Assembly (NCBI RefSeq): GCF_026151205.1
Contig: NC_087076.1
Location: forward strand, 21,694,828 to 21,758,827
DNA length: 64,000 nucleotides
From: Bolinopsis microptera
Taxonomy: Eukaryota; Ctenophora; Tentaculata; Lobata; Bolinopsidae
Reading direction: 5' to 3'
Positions 34,301-43,613 of the stretch are shown piece after piece (the stretch's first letter is position 1; each line of letters starts with the position of its first letter). A program made the translations under genes and the position numbers. The notes beneath the pieces are model-generated. The model saw nothing but the letters and a program-made list of their open reading frames with translations. It was not told the origin of the DNA and made no database searches.

Positions 34301-36581
34301 CATTGCATTTTTTATAAGTTTGGGAACAACATTAAAGCAAATTTAACCAAGATTTTTAACCAATTTGTTCAACAAATCTTTACCCATATCTAACAAAATC
34401 GGACACCATTAAATTGTACGAGATTTTCATGTTTCCCTGTTTGATAAGATCAGTTTATTGAGCAGGGTAAACATAAAGGACAGCTCCGTCAACAAACTCC
34501 CCTCCACCTGTAGACGTGTCTACAGGATCTTCTCTCATGCTTACTTCCACCACAAGACCATCTACGACGACTTCGAGGTAAGTTCTGCCGGATAAGTTCA
34601 GTACAACCAACGACAAATTGTTCAATTGTCGTTGTGTCGTCAGTCATAGCTGCTTGATTTGAATGACTGGTTTGTGTGGTTTCTTTTCAAATTTAATGGA
34701 AAGACATATAATTAATTTTTTCCGAAGTCGTTTTCGGCTGGTAGATCAATATCATGAGATGCTTTTGTGAGGATTCAATGGGAAATTTTATGCACTTTTT
34801 CAAACACAAGGATATATTTTGAACAGTCAACATACCCCCGAAAATCAATTATGTTGTATCGCTTCTCGGCCTTTTGGCTAAGATCAAGTGTAGTATCTGT
34901 TCTTATCAGTTTAATATCTGATACGCTACTCATCGAGTAGCTTCAATATTAAATTGATTTTTGGAAATCGGTCTCGGATGTGAAGCTTGCTTCAGCCAGA
35001 CCACGAGTCTTCCCCGTATTGCAGTACCTCGGGGCTAGGCTCACCTCCCTTTGGGGAGGCCCTATTAATGAGAAAGAGTTTATCATACATGCTTGTGTAC
35101 AAGCAAGCACAAACTTGCATGGGTCGACTGTGAATAGATTCCCGAGAGATACGTCATGTTAAAACGTCAGCCTGTTAGGCGAGTGTCTAAATGCAATGCC
35201 AGACAAATGACGTAGAGGGTTCATAAATAGCTATAATAATTAATATGACGGTACCATGACACCTTAAATTATAACATGGTCTTCTTCAGGGCCGGACGAT
35301 GTTGTGTCACAGGTTTGACCGGTGGGTTAAGAAGTTTGACCTCATCACACCGGACCTATTGATTGTTCCTCTTGATGACAACTCTGACAATCTTAGTGAC
35401 AACTCCGATGGAGATGGGTGAGTGTATTCATGACAAATTAGAAATTATAATCTTCCTATTACTCGACCTTGGGAGTCCTGTGTATACATATTTACCCTCA
35501 TATTGTAGCGTATCAGTTTATTGCTGTAATAATAATTCGTTGGCAAAACAAACTATTTTGCTCAAGCTGACAGTTTGTCCAATCTTAGTTTGAACGGTAT
35601 AAAGAAGTTCAATACCTCTTACGGAAATTCGTATCGCTGATTGTTGTATTTTATTTTATCATCCCAGGTATTCAACCCTAATCAACAACTCTGTCATAGA
35701 GGCACCGAATTACAAGGTTAGATACTAAGATACGAGCTTGTTAGTGGGAGTGGAGAATGGAATGCGAGTGGCAAATGGAATGCTGAGAGCTGAGTGAAGT
35801 TCAACACAAGTGTGATGTGTGAATGGAGCTGTTTGCCTGTGTGAAGAGAGTGATTTAATACTAGGAGTTTACGGATTTATGAGAGTTTGAGTGATTTTAT
35901 TTAATACTATATTGAACTATTGGTGTTTGTGCGAACATTTATAATGTTGTGTGAGAACTAAACTATAGTGAAGTGAGATTTTTCAGCACTGGAACATATC
36001 ACACCAAATTTATACCTTCCTTACAAAGTTGTTTTCTGTTTCAAGCGTCATGATCATTGATTATTGATTATGGACAACTCTATTTTATAATACAACAATC
36101 TCTTAATTTTACAGCCAGTCTTAATTTTACAGCCAGTCAAAACATATGATAAATATTCATATTTTATTGTGATATGGTAGCTACAACCATAGAATTATGG
36201 TGCAATATGGCTAAACTCAAAAGTGCTATAAATTTGGCACCTAGATTTGCTATGAAATTGTCTATCGCAGCTTGGCTGCGTTAGATTAAGACTGAAAATA
36301 TCACCTCTTATCTTAGTAGCAAACGTTACAACCGTATACTCTAAAATATCCAAAAGCAAAATGACTAGTGAGACACAATTTGAATTATCATACTCGGTTA
36401 AGCGTTTATTTTTCGATTTGCATCTAAAGGATTATAAACTTTGACTCAGGATCAAGAGGATGAAGGCCAATACGCAACAGTTAGCGAACACTCCCCCCAA
36501 CCCAACAGCACTGTTGAACCCGATATAGACGTTGAAGATGAAGATAGTGATGAAGACGATGAGACGACCATCCGAGAATAA
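25353..36581 (+). CDS. MOB4: MOB family member 4 (phocein), 8 exons, about 283 residues
   Basis: Exons: 25353-25409, 25731-25894, 26108-26216, 34153-34253, 34466-34577, 35290-35417, 35668-35716, 36450-36581 (TAA). All junctions keep phase. MOB4 is an adaptor of the STRIPAK (striatin/PP2A) complex. The sequence matches this family along its core: [117 protein letters not shown] and LLIVPLDD. The two cysteines (VCNSETC) and two histidines (HAYFHH) are the MOB zinc ligands. Known MOB4 proteins are about 225 residues; here two extra exons add an acidic tail ([16 protein letters not shown]). If exon 6 were not spliced, a TGA at 35419 would end a shorter form, so two isoforms are possible. Intron 3 is 7.9 kb and holds nested transposons; intron 5 holds U2. 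Confidence 0.95.
26020..26098. repeat. 28-bp repeat containing TCACGTGATAT, next to MOB4 exon 3
   Basis: Three copies of a unit reading TATGTCACGTGATATCTAC then TATACA, ending about 10 bp before the acceptor of MOB4 exon 3. Confidence 0.85.
26226..26342. repeat. AGTACTTTGTTAGTACTGT short tandem repeat
   Basis: About five imperfect copies of TTTGTTAGTACTGTNATTTG just downstream of MOB4 exon 3, inside intron 3. Confidence 0.85.
26437..26831 (-). CDS. LINE ORF, 3' part, separated by the insertion
   Basis: Begins at the target-site duplication and reads [57 protein letters not shown] and ends MQIA before TGA. This is the family's usual C-terminus; it belongs to the ORF at 31033-33746 and is not a separate gene. 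Confidence 0.85.
26832..27790 (+). repeat. left inverted terminal region of the foldback element
   Basis: Two tandem-repeat domains: an outer one of CAACGTCTATG units (26855-27020) with CCCTGCACA punctuation, and an inner one of CCGGCTACTAA and CCGGCTAGTAG units (27027-27780) in which a block of about 120 bp recurs several times. It pairs with 30240-31032 in reverse complement, unit by unit, including the unique spacer AACAGCTCCTCAACTTCACA. Confidence 0.92.
28547..29822 (-). mobile_element. LINE fragment inside the foldback element (CR1/Jockey-like RT)
   Basis: A 5'-truncated minus-strand LINE. It reads [17 protein letters not shown] near 29800, then [19 protein letters not shown], the catalytic [32 protein letters not shown] and a C-terminal region ending near 28547. 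The frame is open from the 5' break to the stop, so it is a fairly recent copy. Similar ATTATTTGAAACAAATT-type short repeats flank the region at 27808-27880 and 29868-29910. The family differs from the LINE that hosts the foldback element. Confidence 0.85.
29974..30255 (-). CDS. unidentified open frame carried by the foldback element
   Basis: A 93-codon stop-free frame ends in TGA at 29974 and begins right at the inner edge of the right terminal repeat. It reads [67 protein letters not shown] and ends [11 protein letters not shown]. It has no internal ATG start, so it is either an exon or a truncated ORF. Composition and codon use look like a genuine protein rather than random AT-rich sequence. 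It could be a host exon captured by the element or the end of the element's own gene. The family is not recognised. Confidence 0.4.
   Translation of the reverse strand, partial: LVNSGLSKSAALEQIHISRSHFSRKRCIAEAAKVDLPGVQHALLQLRDVRLPSVYTFANEICNRNLATLRTLCTQGVVLAPKNNYTAPPPRRN
30240..31032 (-). repeat. right inverted terminal region of the foldback element
   Basis: Reverse complement of the left end: GGTTAGTAGCCGG arrays, then the spacer TGTGAAGTTGAGGAGCTGTT, then GACGTTGCATAGACGTTGC repeats. Repeat number differs a little between the two ends, as expected for unequal change within tandem arrays. Confidence 0.92.
31033..33746 (-). CDS. LINE ORF, 5' part: endonuclease and reverse transcriptase
   Basis: Residues about 35-310 form an APE endonuclease: [29 protein letters not shown] and the terminal YSDHRFV. 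A basic linker ([14 protein letters not shown]) follows. The reverse transcriptase lies around residues 510-830: [34 protein letters not shown]-type [36 protein letters not shown] and the catalytic YADDIDF. In the host reading frame the ORF should continue as CWAAPKS into the segment ending at 26437. Reading on into the inserted element instead gives a short tail of CNV-type residues that is not original. Confidence 0.88.
33912..34142. repeat. 28-bp repeat CCACTACATTACATCTACTA.., abutting MOB4 exon 4
   Basis: About eight copies of a unit of CCACTACATTACATCTACTA followed by TTCTGTAT. The array ends at the polypyrimidine/acceptor of MOB4 exon 4 (34153). Confidence 0.95.
34858..35045 (+). ncRNA. 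U2 snRNA: U2 spliceosomal snRNA
   Basis: The sequence opens ATCGCTTCTCGGCCTTTTGG and stays identical to the canonical metazoan U2 5' region through the branch-point recognition segment GTAGTATCTG and TTAATATCTGATACG. Next comes a stem-loop CTACTCATCGAGTAG, whose bases differ from other animals but still pair, then the Sm site (GATTTTTGG) and a 3' domain ending with the loop TATTGCAGTACCTC. Length to the final CTCACC is 188 nt, the usual size. The paired changes and intact landmarks argue for a functional gene rather than a pseudogene. It lies in sense orientation in intron 5 of MOB4, between exons ending 34577 and starting 35290. A CCTCCCTTTGGGGAGG hairpin follows directly; no clear proximal sequence element was recognised. 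Confidence 0.95.
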
Positions 36582-37724
36582 TGAGGGCGCCCTGACTCAA
36601 GGACTGTAAATAATTGAGTGAACAAGTTATTCTGTGCTGCGCATCTATACCACCATTTAGGAGATATTCCTACCTGGAATACAATAGTAAAACATCAGTT
36701 CTCTTAGATATCTTAGATATATGGCTACTCAAATACCATCTTCAACTATAGAAAATGGCAACTTTTATGACGGTCACAAGTAAAATAGTTATTATGCGGA
36801 ACGCGCGGCGTGGTTCACAAGATGAAAGTTTTCATGGCCCTCAAAATCTACCCCTGATTGGTTGAAATAAATCACGTGACGTAATAAGAAATTAAATCCT
36901 GGTGCGGTAGTTTACATGATAAAATTTAGAGTGCATTTCCAGACTGTTCCTAAATATGTATCTCCTTGCCATTTAACGAAAAATGTATTCTTATTTACCA
37001 ATTAGTTGTAAATTACTACCGGTGTTTTATAATTGGCTATGCGTAACTGCAACAATTCTCAATTTTTAATCCGGCACTCATTTTTGATATGAGGCAAGGT
37101 TTCCTTCTCGCCCCGTTTTGGCGATGAAGTAACAACTGTGCAGTGTGCAGTGAAATTCTGTAAATAGATGAATCTTAACAGAATAGAACGTTGATTTCCT
37201 TTCTTTTATAGTAACCAATTGTAATCATTTCAATTTCATTATGATATTTTGTTATGACATATATTCAATGATTTTTTATTTGTTGTGAAGACGTTCAAAG
37301 AAAACTCTATTATAGGATCTCAATCTTCCCGTTAGAATTATAATTTACATCAAAGAAAATGTCTGTAAAACATCGTTTGCTGTAAAATCTGAATTTTAAA
37401 AAGGTAAAAACTGGTTAAATTTCAGTCAATATCTAAAAACTGTATATTAAAATGGCAACTTATTAGTAGCAAATTCCTTCCTTTCAAGTCGAGGTAGATG
37501 CCTCTTCTTTTTCTGTCACAACAAGACAATTCTACTTACAACTATCATCACAATAAATAAAAGTCCTAACAGTCCACCTATAAAATCATAGGACGACAAC
37601 GCAAGATTGGAAGTCGCAAGTCAATGCACCTAACAAGACATCAGAACAAGCGGTATTAGCATCACGTGACGTAACACGTGACGTAACACGTGTATAATAA
37701 GGATCACGTGACACCGAGTGCTAG
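36582..37724. other. convergent 3' region between MOB4 and the FCS zinc-finger gene
   Basis: AT-rich DNA with no further exons seen. AATAAATAAAAG at 37552-37563 could end MOB4 transcripts. Reversed AATAAA near 37276 could serve the minus-strand gene. Three TCACGTGA octamers (36872, 37662, 37704) fall here. Confidence 0.5.
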
Positions 37725-38147
37725 TCAACACTTTCTGAAGAGAGGTGAGGACGGACCCAGGGTGTTGGTTGTGTTGGTGTTGTTGTTGTTGTTCTGTCTC
37801 ATCCATGTCATGTGACAGTTTGAGCTGCAGAATTGTAGCGTTTGTCGAGATCTGTATACCTGGAATAAAATATTTTAAAGTTAAATTCTTTTGTGTAAAA
37901 AATTCTATTCATAAACTATTTTTTATAAAAAAGTGCAATGTGCTGACTTCAAAATTAGATGAGGGATTATGAATTAAAGCTTTAAAAAGAAAACTCTAGA
38001 ACTAATTTCAAACCAACTTACCTTAGCGACGGTATTCTTTACTGAGATCTTGCACTGATGACATGTAATTGTTGGCTCAGAGATTTTTTTGTCCCTGTTT
38101 TTCTGGTTATTCTTGCTTAGGTTGAAAATGCTTCCGGTACCAGACAT
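37725..38147 (-). CDS. small FCS-type zinc-finger protein, 2 exons, 86 residues
   Basis: Exon 1 is 38147-38022 and exon 2 is 37859-37725 (TGA), joined in phase 0 across AAG/GTAAG and TTTATTCCAG. The protein opens MSGTGSIFNLSKNNQKNRDK and has one zinc-binding module: CHQC, about 24 residues, then FCSSNC. The C-x2-C...FCS-x2-C pattern is that of FCS/MYM-type fingers, which bind proteins or nucleic acids. The tail is Asn/Thr-rich (RQNNNNNTNTTN) and ends FRKC. No other domain is present, so this is a minimal single-finger protein. The two exons are only joined by splice logic, but the C-C half in exon 1 and the FCS-C half in exon 2 complete each other. It converges on MOB4 and is separated from it by 1.1 kb. 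Confidence 0.72.
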
Positions 38148-41100
38148 TGTTCTTGTGAAAGCTAGATAATTGAGAGAATAATTTTAGTGAGATGTTCAGT
38201 GCTGGCAAGCACGACCGTAATTTTATTAATCATTCAACCTTAAATATGTCCAAAAATGAGTTAAGAACAGTAACACATCAATTGTGACTCGAAAAGGCGG
38301 AATCGCCTTTTGTTGACTGGTGAAGAAATGGAAACCTAGATGGAGTTTCGTAAAAATTTTCAAATTGTGGCAAAGGCAAATGTCGAGTACGTGAACATAT
38401 CAATTATCAAAGGTGATTACATGATCAATTTTGTGCAAAAAACTTACCAACTGTGTAAAATTCGCTAAAACACGTACTCAGAATTATTTCATTGCTCTAA
38501 AGCTTCTAGGAATCTCATGATATTCTAGGAAATATTTGCCAGTCATGGCTGGAATTAATTTCAAATAACTGGAGTTATGATGCCATCGACTGGGGGATTT
38601 GTAATTCATTTGGCGGCTAATGTAACAATTTGGTGCAGACACCACAGCAATATGGTAATTTTTAACAACCATATCTATTTAAGATTATCAAGGCTAGGAC
38701 CTACTTAAGATAGGAAAGGTCTCGACGATATTACCAAGCGTGTTAAATCACTCGAACCTCGCGATTTTTCTAAAAGGTTCCCCGACAGTTGAAAATGAAA
38801 CTAACTTGAATCGATGTATTTTTGAACGGTGATCCTTAATCATCCCACATGGCACAGGGTTTAAATTCATCCCTGGCGAGTTATCGGCGAAAAAGTATTC
38901 CGACCTGACATGATGTAAAAACTTTAGTGAAGGACATTGAATTAAAAATTATGATATGTGTCAAGAATGTCACCAACAGTGAAAACTGAAAGCACTCTTT
39001 TGCTTTTGTCTCGCCAATTCTCTGCACACATCATACCAGGAAGAAATAACTGTTTTTGGTTCAGTTGAAACAGTATGGAATTAAAATTAGAATTTTCCAG
39101 GGGTGAGGGATCAAGAAAAACTCTCTATAACAATACCAAATACTGAATGAAGGCAACGTAAGTGTGAATGATGATTGAACGAAAGACATAAATATTCCGG
39201 TAGGTCGGCCCACTAGGCGGTATGTTAACATTACTAGTTTTACTAGACAGCGAACCACAGTCCACGCCTCAATTGATAATATTAATAAAATTTAAATTCC
39301 CCGCACTAGAAATTAGACGCTCATTTCCGTTATAAAACTATCACAAAATTTGAACGACAAACCAATTTCCAACAAAAAAGCCGAATTATTAGCTCACGTT
39401 AATAAGATTATATAATATAAATATAATATATCATGTAAACGTTATAACCTCTAATCGTCCAGACAAGACATAATATGGCATACACTTATAAAAGCTTTGT
39501 AACGTTGCAACAAAGCACGTACTTCAGATAGTGATATAAAATTACGTTAGGATACTGTCATAAAATTGCAATGTTACACTTAGTCTTACGATATGGGCTA
39601 TAAAATTGCAACTGAAATCTGGAGCTGAATAGTGAGGACTCACTGGATAGTTTCTAGACGGTACCGTGCCCAATTTAAAGGGTACCCCAGTGCTCTGCGG
39701 ATTAGTCGAGATAGAGTTGTACAATTTTACACTAATTAACATTTAAATTAGATTATGTACTCCGCAGATGTGGCATAGTCTACTGTAAAAGTATCTAATT
39801 AATAAGATTCCGAATGAAATGACGGGCGTGGCAACTTTCTCTACAAAAAAGAGCGCAGACTTACTACAGCCAGATAAATCATAAGCCTATATGCGTTATA
39901 GTCATCGTTATACTCGTGCCATTAGCTAAAACTTTTAAGTCCATATACTTATAGGTCGAACAGACAGAACGATAGTGCATGGCACCATCAGTCATCATAC
40001 ACTGAGATAGCATTATAAACTAGAGAATATCTATCAAGATAGCACTGTATACTTATACTATATCAATCGACTAATCTCGAATATACAGACCTCACGTGTG
40101 TATAGCTGAGTGGCACGGTAGACTCACCTTTTAGTTAATAACATTTTGCAGAACGCCGCGAGCGAGCGGTATGCAAGCTGTGTGCGTATGTATCATGTGC
40201 ATTAGTGCGTCATGTGCATTAGTGTGCATGACGCAATGTGTATGATACTCGTGAAAATCCCAATTCCGGTGCAATTCCGGTGGAACAAATGTATTTTCTC
40301 GAAGTAGAAGGCGAATGGAGTAGCAACCGTATTGAAGGATTAAGGTATACAACAAGTTTTGGTGTTCATCAGTATTAATTGTATCTAGAATGTCTTTCAT
40401 TTTTAAACAAAAGCGACCATCGATTTTCTGATTAAAGATGAACAAAAACTCAACAAATTTATTGCCTCCTGCCAATAAAATCGAATGAATAGACTTAAGT
40501 AGAGCTTGTATGAAGTCGAGACTCCTTTATCAATAACCCGAGACGGATATGAAGCACAATAAGGCTTCCATACTGCACTGTTATACAACTGCAAGTTCAC
40601 AACACATTAACACATACATAGGACCACCAATTAGCGCAAATAGTTTTGGTGACGCAATAATTGCACACAGATTTGACAACGCAACTAGGAAACTGTTTCA
40701 TCTGCCATCGACAATGAAACATCATTCAAATTCAACTTGACACCCATATTATACGTGACTTTGATTATTGGAAGTTGATCGGAATGCATTGCTTATCTTT
40801 ACTCAACATTTTTAAACTGTTTTGAAAGGATAACTTTCATTATGGATTTATAAGGTCGTACTATGAAATCGTATGCCATGAAATTCCCAAAATTGATACG
40901 ATTATTAGATTCGGCAAACGACAGCTGTCGGGTGTCTCATGGTTTATAAATATAAAGGACCAACAACTGGCTTAAACTAATCAAATCTCTAAGACAATTT
41001 GTGTTGGTTCGCTGTCTAGATACTCAAGTTTACTGTGTTTAAACAATTTTCTAAGTCGCTACCAAAACGTCGGTATATGAAACTAAAATACCGCTCATTG

Positions 41101-42532
41101 AGAAGATTAAAATAAAACATGAAGAGTCTAAGAGTGGTCCCCGCTAACACCTCCGACAATTCCGCAGAAATGATTGCGGCAGCAAACTGCGGCCTTGCCG
41201 TGAGAATTGCCACATGACACAACTGTAAAACCATGAGATCACTAAAAAGCAATAAAATGTCTTCAATTTGGAGAAGGAACCTCCTTACCCTGTTTTATGC
41301 CACGTGACTGAGCACGTGACCGAGCACGTGGTTAGTTACATGATCCTGAGCATCTCATTCCGCCTACAGCTAAAGCTGGAGTAGCTGCAGAGCACAATGC
41401 CTGCAAAACACCTGCACACTAGCTTTAAACCACGCCCAGTTCGCAGAGAATAACGGTTAGCACGACTCCCGCAAGGGACCATTTCGTTGCTCAAGACTGG
41501 AGAGTTAATACTAAAGACATGACGTCATCTGGAGCTACCGATCTCGCTAGAGGTCATAAATCTCGCATCTGTTGGGCATGTCGATATATTAAGTCACGGG
41601 AGATATAATGCAGAAAAGAGCTGAAGCAAGGGGTGTTGCACAATGTTGTAGCAAACTAGGCACATACTGACTATTGAGGATTAGAATACGCTTCCGGAGA
41701 ATTGTATGGTGGTAGTACCATACAATTCTGTTCAATAAGGGTACCACATATTGTACCACGGGTACTATATGTTGTACCCTACCCTCATTGAACAGCAACT
41801 GTGTGTATTGTCCATCGATAGAATCTTATGATGATGAAAAGGCGGGGCACCATGATACTCAACGTAAGATTCGTGTGAAAAGTAACCTGAATACCATAAC
41901 TGTAAAGTGTAAGTGTAACAAACTATGTGTTTCCGTAACACCAATATGGCGCTATCTTAACCATATGCAGTATTGAGTATGCATGATAAATAACTTAATG
42001 AAGCTTTTAAACTATGATGAGGTCAACAAGATAAAATGCAAATACACACTATGCAACAAAGCACAGCGCGAGTGACCGTGTTGTCGAGTTGGCAGTGGCT
42101 GCTAGCCGAGATAGCTGTATCTGATCCTTCTTTAATATGGTTTCGGTTGAGAAAGCTCAAGCAGGTCAAGCTTACCCAGGGTAGCAAAACTGTGAAAAGC
42201 ATCGAAGTTACCTCTTTTATATCTAGAGTAGCTAGGGCAATAAACTATTATCACGTCTAGCATAGTTGACTTCTGATTTCCTCTAACTGTGTTTCGCTGG
42301 AAATTTAAAAAATCTCGTCAGCTATCTCGTGACATGATGCCTCGCTGCGAAATGTATGATATGTAATATCGTGCGAATATTGTCTGACGAGACCGTATCA
42401 CGAGGGTTATATTTTTACTACAAACAATGTCAAACTTATGAGGATCGTAGAAAGAGAGAGAAATGACTCGTCCTGGTGACGATAAAACAGATCTCCAGGA
42501 GGGTTTTTAGAGCGCCTCCCCGGGCAGATTGC
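38148..42532. other. 4.4-kb intergenic stretch, nothing convincing
   Basis: AT-rich DNA. Open frames are short and look like chance; the longest, 114 codons on the minus strand at 40131-40475, starts in plausible sequence but decays into CATGTGCATTAGTG low complexity. CACGTGACTGAGCACGTGAC at 41301 is a short repeat. A perfect 13-bp inverted pair (CCATACAATTCT) is near 41716. No RNA gene was found. Confidence 0.45.
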
Positions 42533-42754
42533 ATGGACCCCACGCGTGCCCCCTGTCTCCCTCAGCTCGTCTACAGTGGCTGTGCAGTGCGAGGCTCATC
42601 AGGGCTGGATATGGTGAAAGGGTGGGTCAAAAGAGTCCGAATAGTTAGTGCCAGGACTAAAGTGTGTCTGCAGGACTCGTTAATGAGGTGCTGTGATGAG
42701 GAGGGTGTCTGGGCCCACGAGTTAGACTCCCCCGGTTACAGACAGGAGAACTAG
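42533..42754 (+). CDS. hypothetical short ORF in a GC-richer patch
   Basis: ATG at 42533 begins MDPTRAPCLPQLVYSGCAVR and continues GLDMVKGWVKRVRIV, CLQDSLMRCCDEEGVW, ending SPGYRQEN before TAG (73 residues). The patch is richer in GC than its surroundings and has a usable acceptor (TCTCCCTCAG) at 42552-42561, so the true start could be an internal exon. The product is not recognised and no partner exon could be chained. Confidence 0.25.
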   Translation: MDPTRAPCLPQLVYSGCAVRGSSGLDMVKGWVKRVRIVSARTKVCLQDSLMRCCDEEGVWAHELDSPGYRQEN

Positions 42755-43613
42755 TTCAGGGACTCGTGCTGGACGGTCGATAAACAGTTTACACCAGGCT
42801 GGAGCTTGACAAAAAACAAAGGAGAAAGTTAGAAACAGAGCTAGCTCCCTTCTGCAGACAGCTCATTAAAGATGAGGTCATGTCGAGTACGGTCATTGTT
42901 TAACTTACACTGTTACAGTTACTGATCTTGATTCGTGCGTACTGCGCGATCTACCACCGCCAACTCGTGATTTATTCTCACAAATCTAAACGTTAACATG
43001 CTTCCATCATGATATGCGCTACGTTGGGTCGACCATGGTATGCCTGCTATGCGGGAATCCCTAAAACGCCAACAGCTGTCATCATATTTAACGCTGCCGC
43101 ACGACTTCCTTCTCAACTGTGTGAGCTAGTTTTGGGATCTAGTAAAATATTGAACTGAGATCTGGTGATTTCATGGCGAATACCCCAAATTCTTTTCATA
43201 CAGCCCTCATGATGCGATTATATATAACGAAATATGTTTCCCTCCTCCCCAAAACTACCATATTTTCCCGTACACCTGAAACGTAATATCGGGCACTTAA
43301 TAAGCCCGGGTAACTACGTCAATACGGTTCCCCGGGATAAGCTCCAGTATGTTCGCTAATGGACTTTATGTGCGGTACGCAGGCGGGAAACACGTGTTCA
43401 TTCTCTTTTAAATAGCTCTAGGGGTTCCCATGATACCGAGCTAGTTACGTAACTACAATTTCCAGGTTCATCAGATTTCAACTAGATGAGATACATCTGC
43501 CAAATTTATGTGCAATTAATGGACTTCGTTATTCTCAGGGAATCAGTACCGCGATCAATGATCAATGGCGCTGGCCGGATATCTTCTAATTGAGTAATTG
43601 CTAAAGTAAGATA

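Noticed and set aside
40131-40475. 114-codon minus-strand ORF
   Set aside because: Composition is AT-rich random-like, its end is low-complexity, and no family or splice partner is recognisable.
42919-43116. 65-codon minus-strand ORF
   Set aside because: No similarity, splice context or partner exon; left as noise.
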